DNA of 64,000 nt from Dromiciops gliroides (GCF_019393635.1 NC_057862.1:416313669-416377668); one strand, 5' to 3'; shown: positions 46,130 through 57,610, numbered from the stretch's first letter. Notes: generated by a model not told the origin, from the letters alone. Program-made: numbers and translations.

Positions 46130-47715
46130 AAAAAGAGTGATTAGCCAATGGAATAGATTAAGTACACAATATAAAGAAGTAAATGACCACAATAGCCTAA
46201 TGTTTGATAAACTCAAAAGATCCCAGTTATTGGGGCAAGAACTCAATAATGGACAAAAACTGCTAGGAAAATTAGAAAGTGGTCTAGCAGAAACTAGACC
46301 AACATTTCATATCATATACCAAGATAAGCTCAAAATAGGTGCATGATTTAAACATACAGAGAGTATCATAATCAAATTAAGGGACATGGAAAAAAGTAAC
46401 CATCAGATCTATGAATAAGAGACAAGTTTATGACCAAACAAGAGATAGCAAGGATCACGGGAAGTAAAATGAATGATTTTAATTACTTTAAATCAAAAGG
46501 GTTTTGCACAAACATAAACAATGCAGCCAAAATTAGAAGGAAAGCAGGAAACTGGAGCAAAAAATCAAGAGCAAGTTTTTCTGATAAAAGTCTCATTTCT
46601 CAAAAATATAGGGAACTGAGCCAAATTTATAAAAAATAAGAGCCATTCCTCAATTGACAAATGTTCAAACATGCAGTTTTTAGAAGAGATCAAAGCAATC
46701 AATAGTCATGACAAAATGCTCTAAATCACTAATAATTAGAGAAGTGCAAATTAAAACAACTATGGGGTACCACCTCACAAACATCCTATTGGCTAATATA
46801 AATGAAAATGAAATGGCAAATGCTGGCGTGGATATGGAAAAATAGGTACATTAAAACATTGTTAGTGGAACTGTGAACTGGTCTAAACATTCTGGAGAAC
46901 AATTTGGAACTATGTCCAAAAGGCTAAAAAATAGTTTATGTGGGGCAGCTAGGTGGCGCAGTGGATAAAGCACCAGCCCTGGATTAAGGAGGATCTGAGT
47001 TCAAATTTTACTTCAGACACTTGACACTTCCTAGCTGTGTGACCCTGGGCAAGTCACTTAAACCTTACTGCCCCTCAAAGAAATAGAAAAAAGAAAAAAG
47101 GTTTATGCTTTTTGACCCAACAATCCCCCTTACTAGGTCTGTATGCTAAAGAGATCAAAGAAAAAGGAAAAGGACCCATAAGTACAAAAATATTTATAAC
47201 TGTTCTTTTCGTGGTGGCAAAGACTTGGAAATTGAAGGGACACCCATCAATTGGGGAATGGTTAAATATGTTATGGTAAAGGATTATGATGAAATACTAT
47301 TATGCTGTAAGAAATGATGGAAGTGGTTTCAGAAAAACCTGAGAAGACTTATATGAATTTATGCAAAGTGAAGTGAGAACTAGGAAAACACTATACATAG
47401 TAACAGTAACTGTGAAAGACTTAGCTACTTTGATCGATACAGTGATATATGAAAATTAAAAGGGACTCATGATGAAAAATGCTATATGCCTACAGAGAGA
47501 GAACTGATGGACTCCTGAGTACAGATTGAAACATATATATTTTATTGGATTTTTTCCACATTGTGACTAATGTGGGAATATTTTACATGACTTCATATGT
47601 ACAATGGGTATCACATTTATTACCTTTTTAAGAGGTGGGGGAAAGGTGGAGGGAGGAAGAGAATTTAGAACTGAAAAGAAAAAGAAAAAAAATTGAAAAG
47701 AAAAAATGTAAGAGG
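46130..47715 (+). mobile_element. 5'-truncated L1, ORF2 end plus 3' UTR
   Basis: Starts GTGATTAGCCAATGGAATAG and runs through TTTGACCCAACAATCCCCCT and GGGACACCCATCAATTGGGG to an A/G-rich end. Same segment as the L1 at 20 kb. A SINE is nested inside. Frames are broken. Confidence 0.82.
46941..47095 (+). mobile_element. CORE-SINE nested in L1
   Basis: Flanked by AAATAGTTTATG and AAAAGGTTTATG. Confidence 0.9.
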
Positions 47716-47959
47716 AAAAAAGGATAAAAAACACTTATTGATCATGGTGTGACATGCAAACTGGACAACTGAGTAGCAGTTACTCAGTGGAGTCACTGAG
47801 TTACTACACATAAGTATATGTGTCTTGGACTGGTATTGTCAAAGGCCAGAGATACTGGGCCAGAAAAATAAGAGCAAAAAGAGAAGATCAGGCTGTATTT
47901 CTTTTAGGGAAGATTATCATGCCTGCAAATCACAGAGCACCATAACATAGGAAAGGCTA

Positions 47960-48330
47960 TTGGAAAATACAAATTTTTTGTTTGTTTTTCTGAATAGAAT
48001 TTTATTTTCCAAAATATATGTAAAAACAAAATTTTAACATCAATTTTTAAAAAACTTTGTGTTCCAACTTCTCTTCCCCCCTCCTTTGCCACCCCCCACC
48101 CCCAAGAACTCAATCAATTCAAAATAAGTTATACATGAGTAGTCATGGAAAAATTCCCATATTAGCTAGTTGTGAGAGAAAACAGTCAAAAAAAACCAAA
48201 ACTTCAGATTAAGGAATTGTCAAAGAGTAAATGAAAAAAAAAATTTTTTTAATGTGTTTCCATCTGTTTTCAGATACTATCAGTTCTTTCTCTGCAGATG
48301 GGCTGCAATCTTCATAAGTCCCTCAGAGTT
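47960..48330 (-). mobile_element. L1 3' UTR fragment
   Basis: Antisense copy of the L1 3' UTR (TTTTATTTTCCAAAATATAT, CCCCCCACCCCCAAGAACTC, CAGTTCTTTCTCTGCAGATG). It lies tail to tail with the plus-strand L1 ending at 47.7 kb. Confidence 0.65.
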
Positions 48331-48482
48331 ACAGGAAAATACAAATTTTAGATAAGCCATTGTTTCTGCTTTCATGGAATTTATAGTCTATAAGGAAGAT
48401 AAAACATAAACAAACTATAATATACAGTATGACATGAAAAATACAGTAGTAAAACAAAATGTTTTTAAAAATCTGAGAGAGA

Positions 48483-48810
48483 GGGGCGGCTAGGTGGCGC
48501 AGTGGATAAAGCACCGGCCCTGGATTCAGGAGTTCCTGAGTTCAAATCCGGCCTCAGACACTTGACACTTACTGGCTGTGTGACCCTGGCCAAGTCACTT
48601 AACCCCCATTGCCCCGCAAAAAAAAAAAAAAAAAAAAATTCTTAGGGGCAGCTAGATGGCGCAGTGGATAGAGCACCGGCCCTGGAGTCAGGAGTACCTG
48701 AGTTCAAATCCGGCCTCAGACACTTAATACTTACTAGCTGTGTGACCCTAGGCAAGTCACTTAACCCCAATTGCCTCCCTAAAAAAAACAAAAAAACAAA
48801 ACAAAACAAA
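48483..48810 (+). mobile_element. CORE-SINE dimer with one outer target duplication
   Basis: Two full copies (48483-48638, and 48645 onward) separated by an A tail. A perfect 16-bp duplication AAAAATCTGAGAGAGA lies outside the pair (48467-48482, 48811-48826) and none between them. Confidence 0.93.
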
Positions 48811-48829
48811 AAAAATCTGAGAGAGAAGT

Positions 48830-49110
48830 TATTTCTGAAAAGAGGGAGCAGAACAGAGAAGGCTTCATGAAGGAGGTATTTAAACTGTGCTCTAAAGGAA
48901 GGGGAAGTAAGGGTATTCCAAGCACAGAAAATACCATGAACATGTAAGTGGGACAACTCTTGCTGTGCTTTGGGGAGAAAAAAAAATTTAATATGGTAGG
49001 AGTGTAGAGTGCACAAACAGAAAGAATAACAGGCAAGATGGTATCAGATCGTAGAAGGCCTTAAATGCCAGACTAAGAAGTCAAATTCATGAGGCAATCT
49101 ATATATAAGG
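48830..49110 (+). repeat. Ancient interspersed repeat, class not assigned
   Basis: AGAGAAGGCTTCATGAAGGA, GTATTCCAAGCACAGAAAAT and TAGAAGGCCTTAAATGCCAG, old mammalian wording as at 8.9 kb. Confidence 0.45.
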
Positions 49111-49366
49111 ACACATACAATTGTACAATAGAATTATATAATGTATATAGTATACATATGCTATATACAATTCTGTCGTTGGCATAAAAGATGAACTAGG
49201 AGAATGAAGAGAGTCGAAGTGAAAAGACATTTTAGAAGGTTACTACAATAATATAGACAGGTATTGACAGATACTCAAAATCAACATTAACATTTTTCAC
49301 TTTTTAAAACAAAATAAGAATCCTAATACATCAGAGTATCTACTTAATTAGAAAATAACTACTCAC

Positions 49367-49459
49367 ATCTTCATGACCATATGTACAGGCTAAATGGAGA
49401 GCTGTGTTGCCATTATTGTCTTGAATATCTGCATCTGCCTTATAGTGCAACAACAGAAG
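49367..49459 (-). CDS. ANKRD27: ANKRD27 coding exon (first ankyrin array)
   Basis: 93 nt, 31 codons, phase 0: LLLLHYKADADIQDNNGNTA then LHLACTYGHED. One ankyrin repeat. Confidence 0.97.
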
Positions 49460-49901
49460 CTTAAAAAGGAAGAGAGTCAACAATAAGCACCCCAAAATTA
49501 ATGTATAAATGCAAATGACATACTGCTCTAATTCTTTAGGTATCATCATAAACCAAAACGATACATACAAACTTAAATTCTTTAAATTATTTAGGGTCAA
49601 GGATTCTCTTGGTTTTATAAGTTCCATATTATTCCAAACCCAATACAAGCTATTTATGCCATTAATCCCAGAGCTATGTACATGCCACTGTAACAGATCT
49701 GCCTTTTACTTGCCCCCATTAGTGTAAGGAAGGTGATGCGACAGGACAGGAAGTAAAATCTCATTCATGAATGAAATGAAGCTTATGGAAAAACCACTGG
49801 TAAAACAACAAAATCAAATATAGACTTCTACTTGTCTGTATCTTTTTTCTTTCTGTATTTAAATAATATCCATAACCATACTGAAACAATGAACTGCTTA
49901 C

Positions 49902-50017
49902 TGTAACACTCTGATAGCCTTTCTGACAAGCCAAATGAAGAGGTGTTGACCCATGGTAATCGGTTGCATTCACTACAGCCCCTTTGGAAACCAGCAGATC
50001 AATAAGTGATGCTTGCC
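49902..50017 (-). CDS. ANKRD27: ANKRD27 coding exon (first ankyrin array)
   Basis: 116 nt; two bases complete a glycine, then QASLIDLLVSKGAVVNATDY and HGSTPLHLACQKGYQSVT. One and a half ankyrin units, near-identical to human. Confidence 0.98.
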
Positions 50018-50725
50018 CTAGAGAGAATACAACACATGCTTCAAAACATATAAAAGCTACATTTCTGAATGGGAGAGAGTTAAGGGGAGGCATATATTTT
50101 CCAAACTGAAATAGGAAATCCCAACTTTATCTCCTCTTTATCATCCTCTTGGTTCAGTTTATATGAAGTGCTTTGATATCTAAAGTAGTCGGAACTTCTA
50201 CATTATTCAAGGTGACAAAATCATAACACTTCTTTCAAACATCTTTGAGTTAAGAAGTTTTGCAAAATAATGTAAGTTTAAGCAATATGTATGTTCTTTG
50301 AGCTAATATAAGAAAATTTAAAGCCTTTGGCAAGTAGTAGTCCAGAGCAATAAAAGGCTTGTTTGTTCTGTCATGAGAATAGTTGGATACATCTGACTCT
50401 CAACTTACAGAAAAAATGGAGAAGGGGACGGGGGAGAGGGTGCAGAGCTGCTGCTTGCAGAACACTAATTATGATACTGGAACATGGGCTTTACAGTAAG
50501 GCTCTCAACCTGCTCTTCAGGCTGGACAGAGATCATTTCATGAGCCATCAAGGCTGAAGCAACTGAAGAGCAAGCTGACAAAGCATTTGGCATTTTTAAA
50601 AGGGGATTTGGCTTCTTTCAGATGAAGAGCACTGATATGGTAAATAGACAACCCCCTGATCAATGAATTCATTTAACTTTTATGTGCCATGTCAGTTACC
50701 AAGAAGAAAGCACAAGGCTACCTAC
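50018..50725 (-). other. ANKRD27: ANKRD27 intron, no recognised content
   Basis: No repeat or other feature recognised. Confidence 0.6.
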
Positions 50726-50808
50726 CATAAATAGCAGCTACGTGAAGTGGCGTATAACCCCTGTCATCTCTGGAAAATGGAGTGACAACTGAAGGGTCAT
50801 TCAGTCTC
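50726..50808 (-). CDS. ANKRD27: ANKRD27 coding exon (start of first ankyrin array)
   Basis: 83 nt; completes a glycine, then RLNDPSVVTPFSRDDRGYTP and LHVAAIY, ending one base into a glycine codon. Opens the first array directly after zinc fingernail 1. Confidence 0.96.
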
Positions 50809-51959
50809 CTACATACCAGAAGTGAAGAGAAGAAAAAGAGCAAATCAAATGACACATCAGGTAAAATCTGAATCATTCTGCCATTTCCCAGTCCAAGTGG
50901 ATTTTATTCAGTGATGTCCTTTTAGCTGTAAAGCTTATAATCACAGAATCACAGTCTCAAGGCTGAGACTTAGCAGCAGCTAATCTAACCCATACCCAAG
51001 AAAGAACCCCTGTTGCAGAGTCTACACATGGTTGCCTCACTTCTGCTCACATGCTTCCAAGGACAAGGGACCCACTCCCTACAAGGCAACCTTCTCCAAT
51101 GAGGAATCGCTCTAAAGATGAGCAACCACTGTCCTATGTTAAGAGCAAAGCTTCCCCTTACAATTCCAAGGACTCCCTTAGTTTTGCTTTCTGTGATGGA
51201 TCATGCAGCCCTTCAAACACTTCAAGAAAGAAAGTCTTCTCTTCTCCAAGTTTCTTAAACTGATTTTCATACTGCGTGAGCATGAGATCCTTTACCATCT
51301 CAGCTGCCTTCTTCTAAATACTCTTCAATATCAATATCCTTCCTAAAATGTGGTACCCAGAACTGAAGTCAATACTCCAGATGGGATCTGACCAAGGCAA
51401 GACTCTTTCCTCCCTATGCCAAGAAGCTAAATCAGATTATGATTATATTAGCTCTCTTTGTTCTATCACATTGTTGAATCATATTAAGCTTACAGTCCAC
51501 TGAAGCTCTCAAATCCTTTTCTGACTAACTGATATCTAGCAAAACCTCCCCCATCTTGGGAAGATTTTTTTAAGTCTAAATATCAGACATTACACTTATC
51601 CTTACTGAATGTCATCTTATTTCACTTGGTCCAGTGTTCTAGCCTGTCAAGATTTGTTTTGTGCCCTAACATTGTTGTTTCGATGTGTTAACTATCCTTC
51701 CCAGCTTTCCTCACCAGCTATAATCATCCTGAGATTTAGTGTTCTTTATACTACTCTTACAGAACTATGCCACATCCCATATTAACCCTCTATTATACAC
51801 TATTTCCATCTTTTGAAAATATTTTTAATCTAAGTTTTTATTTATAAAGGAGGTAGAACATGAATGTGGAATATTGCATATACTATCAGATCCAATGGAT
51901 ATATTGGTTGGTTTTATTCAACTGCTCTTTGCCTTTCTTTTAATAATTCTTTATTTAAA

Positions 51960-52810
51960 AGGATGGTACACATTCCCCAAATGACAAATGGTCAAAGGAT
52001 ATGAACAGGCAGTTCTCAAAGGAAAATAAATCCAAGCTATTAAAAGTTATATGAAAAATAATGTTCTAAAGTATGACTAATTAGAGAAATACAAATTGAA
52101 ACAACTGTGAAGTTCCACCTCATACCCATCAGCTTGGCAAAAAGGATATTGGCAAATGCTGGTGGGGTTGTGGAAAAACACACTGTTGAGGAAACTGTGA
52201 ACTGGTCTACTCATTCTGCAAAGCAATTTGGAATTATGCCCCAAAAGTTATTAAACTCTACATATTCTTGACATAGTGGTACCTCTACTAAGTCTATGCC
52301 CTAAAGAGATCAAAGAAAAAGGACCTGTATGTATAAAATTACTTATAACAGCTCTTTTCATGGTGGCAAGAACTGGAAACTGAGGAAGAGTCAGACTATT
52401 GGGGAATAGCTGAACAAGTTATGGTACTTCATTATAATGGAATACCAGTATACTGTTAGAAATGATCAAAGGGGCTGTTTGAGATACCTGAGAAGACTTG
52501 TATGAATTGATGGTGAATGAGGTGAGCTGACCCAGGAAAACAACTTATAGAATAACAACATAAAAACCACTCACAATTCCAGAGAACTCATGATAAAACA
52601 TGTTGCCTACCTCCTAATAAAGAGGTAATCGACTCAGAGTGAATGAGATACATTTATTTTTGGACATTGCCAAAGCAGGAATTTGTTTTGCTCAATTAAA
52701 CATGGTTGTGATAGGGTCTTGTTTTGTTTTCTTTCTCAAAAGGGGAAAGGGTTGAGATGGGAAGGAAAGAAGGCAAACCTAAAAATAAAAATAAAATTGA
52801 ATTTTTAAAA
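51960..52810 (+). mobile_element. L1 3' fragment
   Basis: CAAAGGATATGAACAGGCAG, AACTGTGAACTGGTCTACTC and GGGGAATAGCTGAACAAGTT follow the L1 3' order seen at 20 kb. Diverged. Confidence 0.75.
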
Positions 52811-52839
52811 AATCCAAGCTATTTGATTTTGGAATATTA

Positions 52840-53400
52840 TTGTCAATCCAGAAATTGCTATCTTGGTCCTGCTCACTTCACTTTTCTTCAGTTCATCCAA
52901 TTCTTTTTTTTTTTTAATTCTGTAAAGTTTTTTTTTCCCCCATTCAGTTGTATCTTTATTTTTTTTTTAATTCTGTAAAGTTTTTTTTTCCGTTCAGCTG
53001 TATCTTTACTTTTTTTTAATTCTGTAAAGTGTTTTTTTTTTCCGTTCAGCTGTATCTTTATTTTTTTTTTAATTCTGTAAAGTGTTTTTTTTTTCCGTTC
53101 AGCTGTATCTTTATTTTTTTTTTAATTCCATCCAATTCTTTACAGGTTCCTCAGAAATCATCCCCTTTATCATTTCTTAAATGACAACAGTATTACATCA
53201 CATTTATATATCTTAACTTGTTCAACCATTGCCCAACTGATGAGCGCCATCCTCAGTTTCCAATTCTTTGCCAAAATAAAAAGAAACATAAATATTTTTG
53301 TACATCCTTGAGAGTTTGTTTTCCTTAGGACTAATCTCCCTATTAATCTACTCTCCCTTTTATTCCTCCTTCTTCCTTCAACCATTTCCTTTCTGTTTCT
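52840..53400 (-). mobile_element. L1 3' UTR fragment carrying a minisatellite
   Basis: Antisense L1 text on both sides (TGCTCACTTCACTTTTCTTC; AACAGTATTACATCACATTT; AAATATTTTTGTACATCC) of a tandem array at 52916-53123. Confidence 0.6.
52916..53123 (+). repeat. 53-bp minisatellite, four units
   Basis: The word AATTCTGTAAAG recurs at 52916, 52969, 53018 and 53071, and AATTCCATCC closes the array at 53124; the spacings are 53, 49, 53 and 53 bp. Each unit has two T runs separated by CCGTTCAGCTGTATCTTTA (first unit CCATTCAGTTG). The word CATCCAATTCTT occurs on both sides of the array. Confidence 0.92.
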
Positions 53401-53439
53401 CTATTGAGTCAGCCAGTCAAATAACATTTACTAAGTACC

Positions 53440-54450
53440 TACTATGAACCAGTTGTGTGGAATGTGGATCTGGAATAAAAAACAAAGGAAACCAACTAGT
53501 AGGATACTAAAAAAAAAGTCTACGTATGAGATTACATCTATGTTACATCTCTTTCAGTTACTGGATGGGAAAAGAAATGAGCATACATATTTTGTTACAG
53601 AACCTACCACTTTTATAAATACTGACCATCTTTTAGGGCATAAATTCCTCACCAACAATGAAAAGCAGATATATATATAATGCATTCTTTAATGACTACA
53701 ATAAAAAAAATATAATCAGCAAAGGTTCATTAAAGAAAGGATTTAAAAGTAATTGGAGCACCAGCCCTGGATTCAGGAGGACCTGAGTTCAAATCTGGCC
53801 TCAGACACTTAACACTTACTAGGTGTGTGATCCTGGGCAAGTCACTTAACTCCAACTGCCTCACCAAAACAAACAAACAAACAAAAAGTAATTGGACACT
53901 AAATAACTTAATCCCAAAGAACTGGTAGGTCAAAGAACAAATTATAAAAACAATTGATATGCCAAATATATGGAATGCAACTAAAGTAGTCCTGAGAGAA
54001 AAAATTTAATTTCTAAAAATCTTTCATCAACATAAAAAAGACCAGATCAGTTAATTAAACATCTAACTAAAAAAATAGAAAATCAACAAATTTTTTAAAA
54101 CTCAAACATGAAAGTAGAAATCTAAAAATCAGAGATTAATAAACATTTTTAAAGCATTGAATTAATAAATAAAACAAAGAACTTCTTATTAAAAAATTTT
54201 AAACCATTATTTTGATTTTTAAAAGAAAAAACCAAGTTACCAATATTAAAAATGAAAACAAACATTCACAACAAATGAAGAAGAAATAAAGGAAATTATG
54301 AGAAATCATTTTGCCCAACTGAATACCAATAAAACTGACAATTCAAATGAAACATCTGGGTACTTATAAAAATATAAAATGCCAAGAACAGAACAAAACA
54401 AAGAACAGACAACTTAACACAATCTCAAAAAAACTGACAAACTATGGACT
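53440..54450 (+). repeat. AT-rich LINE-like coding remnant, class uncertain
   Basis: Wording such as CACTAAATAACTTAATCCCA, CTAAAGTAGTCCTGAGAGAA resembles retrotransposon coding sequence, but no frame is open and the family cannot be named. It is interrupted by a SINE. Confidence 0.35.
53758..53883 (+). mobile_element. 5'-truncated CORE-SINE
   Basis: Lacks the first ~25 bases of the head yet has a perfect 13-bp duplication AAAAGTAATTGGA (53745-53757, 53884-53896), so it was truncated at insertion. Confidence 0.92.
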
Positions 54451-54451
54451 C

Positions 54452-54576
54452 TTTTTTTAATTGAGGCAATTGGGGTTAAGTGCTAGTAAGTGTTAAGTGT
54501 CTGAGGCCGGATTTGAACTCAGGTCCTCCTGAATCCAGGGCCAGTGTTCTATCCACTGCATCACCTAGCTGCCCCT
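54452..54576 (-). mobile_element. CORE-SINE with internal deletion
   Basis: Minus-strand; the segment between GGGGTTAAGTG and CTAGTAAGTGTTAAG is missing. A short flanking word ATGGACTC repeats at both ends. Confidence 0.88.
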
Positions 54577-54728
54577 ATAAATGGACTCAATGGAAAATGT
54601 TGCTTAGAGAGTCATAGGCATATGAGTTTGCCAATCATCACAAAGTCAGGAACTGTCAACATAAGGATTTGAACCTAGTATTTCCTAATTCCAAGTCCAA
54701 AGCTCCTTCTAGTATGCCATGACTTTCT

Positions 54729-54887
54729 TTTTTCTTTTCTTTTTTTTTTTGGTGAGGCAATTGGGGGGCAATTGGTGAGGCCAGGGTCACACAACTAGTA
54801 AGTGTTAAGTGTCTGAGGCCATATTTGAACTCAGGTCCTCCTAACTCCAGGGCCGGTGCTCTATCCACTGCGCCACCTAGCTGCCCC
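54729..54887 (-). mobile_element. CORE-SINE
   Basis: Minus-strand, flanked by a perfect 16-bp TATGCCATGACTTTCT (54713-54728, 54888-54903). The tail region has a local duplication of GGCAATTGG. Confidence 0.93.
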
Positions 54888-54903
54888 TATGCCATGACTT
54901 TCT

Positions 54904-55360
54904 AAAAAAACGTTTTATTGATTCCTCTAACATAGTCATTTCTGTGTATTCTCCTCCCTGACAAATTCAGCCATTCCTTATGTTTCCTTGAAGCATAAAA
55001 AAGTTAAGCAAAACCAATGAGCCAACCCTATCTAGCATAGTCCTCAAACTTTCCAATGAAAGAAAGGAGAAGTATTTCTTCATCTCTTCTCCAGGTTCAG
55101 CATTAGTCATCAGAATTACACAATATTCAATTTCATTTAACTTTCTCTTTGTTTACATCAATGTAGTAATCACATGTTTTGTTTTCCTGGTTCTCCTTAC
55201 TTTACTTTGTATAAAATTAATGTCATCCTATGTTTTTCTGCATTCCTCATACTTGTTATTTCATACAGCATAACAGTCCATTATATTCATATAATACAAT
55301 TTTCTTTGTTACCACTGCCCTATTGATGGACATCAACTTTGTATTCAATGTCCTGCTTCA
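54904..55360 (-). mobile_element. L1 3' fragment
   Basis: Antisense L1-like wording (CAGCATAACAGTCCATTATA, CCTATTGATGGACATCAACT). Diverged. Confidence 0.45.
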
Positions 55361-55577
55361 AGGAAGCAACAAGCATCTTTATCAAGTGTACTGTCACAAG
55401 AGAAAAAGTAATGGGAAATAGAAGAAGCTGAAGCTGAAGTTGTTCCCATTCCAGAAAATGCCTGAAAAAAACTTGCTCTTGCACCAAAATGATATACCCT
55501 ATTACTATGTAAGCAGGGTTTTTTTCCCCCTTAAAAGCCAGAAAGAACAATTAATTTTTTTTTAACATGTGTACAGA

Positions 55578-55716
55578 GGGGCAGCTAGGTGGTGCCCTGG
55601 ATTCAGGAGGACCTAAGTTCAAATTTGACCTCAGACACTTAACACTTACTAGCTGTGTGACCTTGGGGAAGTCACTTAACCCTCACTGCTCTGCAAAAAA
55701 AAAAAAGAAAAAAAAA
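55578..55716 (+). mobile_element. CORE-SINE with small internal deletion
   Basis: GGGGCAGCTAGGTGGTGC joined to CCTGGATTCAGGAGGACC, ending in an A/G tail. Confidence 0.88.
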
Positions 55717-55739
55717 GTGCTTTACATATGTACAGCACA

Positions 55740-55985
55740 TTAAAGTCTATAAAAGCGTTCATGCACACTGTCTCATTTCATGTTCTCTGTATCTATCTTG
55801 CTTTTTTAATAACCCGGTAGATGTAAGGACAGGTGGTATTATCTCCATTTTACACACGAAGTTTAAAAAACTTAAATAAACTATTTCTTCGGTCATAAGT
55901 TTGCATAAGGTTATATGACTAATAAGTGAAAGGGCTAATATTTAAACTTAACTGCTGTTTCTGTTATACCAGCTAACAATGTTTT
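55740..55985 (-). repeat. MIR SINE
   Basis: ATTATCTCCATTTTACACAC and GGTTATATGACTAATAAGTG in reverse MIR order; diverged. Confidence 0.6.
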
Positions 55986-56033
55986 CAACATAAGTGTTCC
56001 CAAGCAGCATGTTATCCCAAAGGACCCTCTTAC

Positions 56034-56161
56034 CCAGAGACCAGTTTCTCACAGTTGTCGCAGAAGCAGAGAGGATGACACATCTTTTGAACCGTGTCTT
56101 TATCATGGTGATCCTGACACAAAAGTTTTTCTACTTCTTCCTGGTTACCTGAAGCAATGTG
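56034..56161 (-). CDS. ANKRD27: ANKRD27 coding exon: zinc fingernail 1
   Basis: 128 nt, phase 0 start. Encodes HIASGNQEEVEKLLCQDHHD then KDTVQKMCHPLCFCDNCEKL. The CHPLCFCDNC cluster is the first retromer-binding fingernail and keeps all metal-binding positions. Confidence 0.97.
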
Positions 56162-56458
56162 CTACAATAAATCCAGAAAAGAGGAGACATGATAAAATGC
56201 TGTCAAATAATGCAAATTATTCTAATGTTGCTTGATTTCAATTTTTCAGGTTGGAAGGCTCTTTTTTCAAAGCTTTTTAAGTACTTAATTGGCTTTAGGT
56301 TATAGGGGATTGGGAGGAAAAGAAATTAGACTAAATACTAAATAATGTACTTGTACTCAGAAATCACCATTCCCTACCTTCAGTTTTATCCCCCAACAGA
56401 TTTTAGCATTATCATTCCCCCAAACCCTTTTCCTCCTACATTCCCTATTACTTTAGAG

Positions 56459-56639
56459 CAGGACTTCTTAAACTTTTTCCACTCATGACCCCTTTCTGCC
56501 TGAGAAATTTTTATATGACTCCAGATATATAGATCTATATAGTATGTAGGTATATATACTGTTGCCAAATTTTTCACGACCCCCACATTCAGTTATGCAA
56601 CCCCATATGGAGTCATGACCCACAGCTTAAGAAGATAGG
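56459..56639. mobile_element. hAT-type MITE (181 bp)
   Basis: Same family as the element at 38.55 kb (CAGGACTTCTTAAACTTTTT at one end, CACAGCTTAAGAAGATAGG at the other). Flanked by CTTTAGAG / TTTTAGAG, an 8-bp duplication with one change. Confidence 0.85.
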
Positions 56640-56649
56640 TTTTAGAGGG

Positions 56650-57490
56650 CACCACCATCTCACAATCAAGGTGTCATCCTTGACTTCACTATCTCTCACC
56701 TCCAATACCCAATCTGTTGTCAAGGCCTGTCAATTTTACCTCTGCAACATATCTTGAATACGCCCCCCTTCTCTCCTCTGACACTACCACCACTCTGGTG
56801 CAGCCCCTCATCACCTCATACCTGGATGATTGCAGTAGCCTTCTGGTAAGTCTGCCTGCCTCAGATCTCTCCCCACTTAAATCCATCCTCCATCCAGCCA
56901 TCAAAGTGACTGGATAGGTCCAACCATGTCACTCTCTTACTCAATAAACTCTAGTAGCTCCCTATCACCTCCAGGATCGAATGCTAAATCCTTTTTTTTG
57001 GTGTTCAAAGCCCTTCATAATCTAGCATGGACCCCTCCCCTCCAGAACCTTTGCAATTTTCTTATACCTTATTCCCTGGTGACACTGGCCTTCTTGCTGT
57101 TCCATGAACAAAACACTCAATCCTCAACCCTGGGCATTTTCTTTGGCTGTCCTCCATGCCTGGAGTGCTCTCCTTTCTCATTTCTGCCTATTGACCTGTT
57201 TGGCTTCCTTCAAGTCCCAACTAAAATACCATCTTCTATAGGAAGGCTTTCTCAGTCTCTTAATTTTAGTGCCTTATCTCTCTTGTTTCCTATTTATCCT
57301 GCATATAACTTGCTTATACATATTTGTTTGCTCACTGTCTCTCCCATTAGAGTGAGCTCCTTGAAGGCAAGGACTATTTTTGCCTCTTTTTGTATCCCCC
57401 CACACTTAGCACAGTGCCTAGCACATAATAGGGACTTAAAAGTGCTTTTTAACTGACTGACAGCATAGTGCTAGGTACTGAATAAATGCC
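56650..57490 (+). repeat. L2 LINE, long 3' region
   Basis: About 840 bp of L2 text in order: ATCACCTCATACCTGGATGA, TCCATCCTCCATCCAGCCAT, CAAGTCCCAACTAAAATACC, GAGCTCCTTGAAGGCAAGGA, AGTGCCTAGCACATAATAGG and a CTGACTGAC end. A 176-codon open frame inside it (56926-57456) is not a gene. Confidence 0.85.
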
Positions 57491-57610
57491 TTAGTAAAAA
57501 CCAAGCCAGCCTTTATAATTCCAAGTTACAAGAGTCATCATAATGGATTCTAAAAACACCACCCACAACACATTGTCTTTAACTATCAAAGAGAACTGCT
57601 GGTGTCTTAC

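Larger units (their letters stand above)
45562..49366 (-). other. ANKRD27: ANKRD27 intron contents
   Basis: Holds an L1 with a nested SINE (46.13-47.71 kb), an oppositely oriented L1 end (47.96-48.33 kb), a SINE dimer (48483-48810) and an old unassigned repeat (48.83-49.1 kb). 45.6-46.1 kb has nothing recognised. Confidence 0.7.
50809..56033 (-). other. ANKRD27: ANKRD27 intron contents
   Basis: L1 pieces on both strands (51.96-52.81 plus, 52.84-53.40 minus with a minisatellite, 54.90-55.36 minus), an AT-rich LINE-like stretch (53.44-54.45 kb), four SINEs (53.76, 54.45, 54.73 and 55.58 kb) and a MIR (55.74-55.98 kb). 50.9-51.9 kb is unique-looking with nothing recognised. Confidence 0.7.
56162..57610 (-). 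other. ANKRD27: ANKRD27 intron contents
   Basis: Holds a hAT MITE (56459-56639) and a long L2 3' region (56.65-57.49 kb). Confidence 0.75.

Noticed and set aside
52916..53128. Regularly spaced repeats resembling a CRISPR array
   Set aside because: The whole 53-bp unit is repeated with no unique spacers and T runs dominate; the setting is a vertebrate intron.
56926..57456. 176-codon open frame on the plus strand
   Set aside because: It lies wholly within recognisable L2 3' text and reads non-conserved sequence; the same L2 text recurs at 10.6, 21.7, 40.6 and 63.8 kb.
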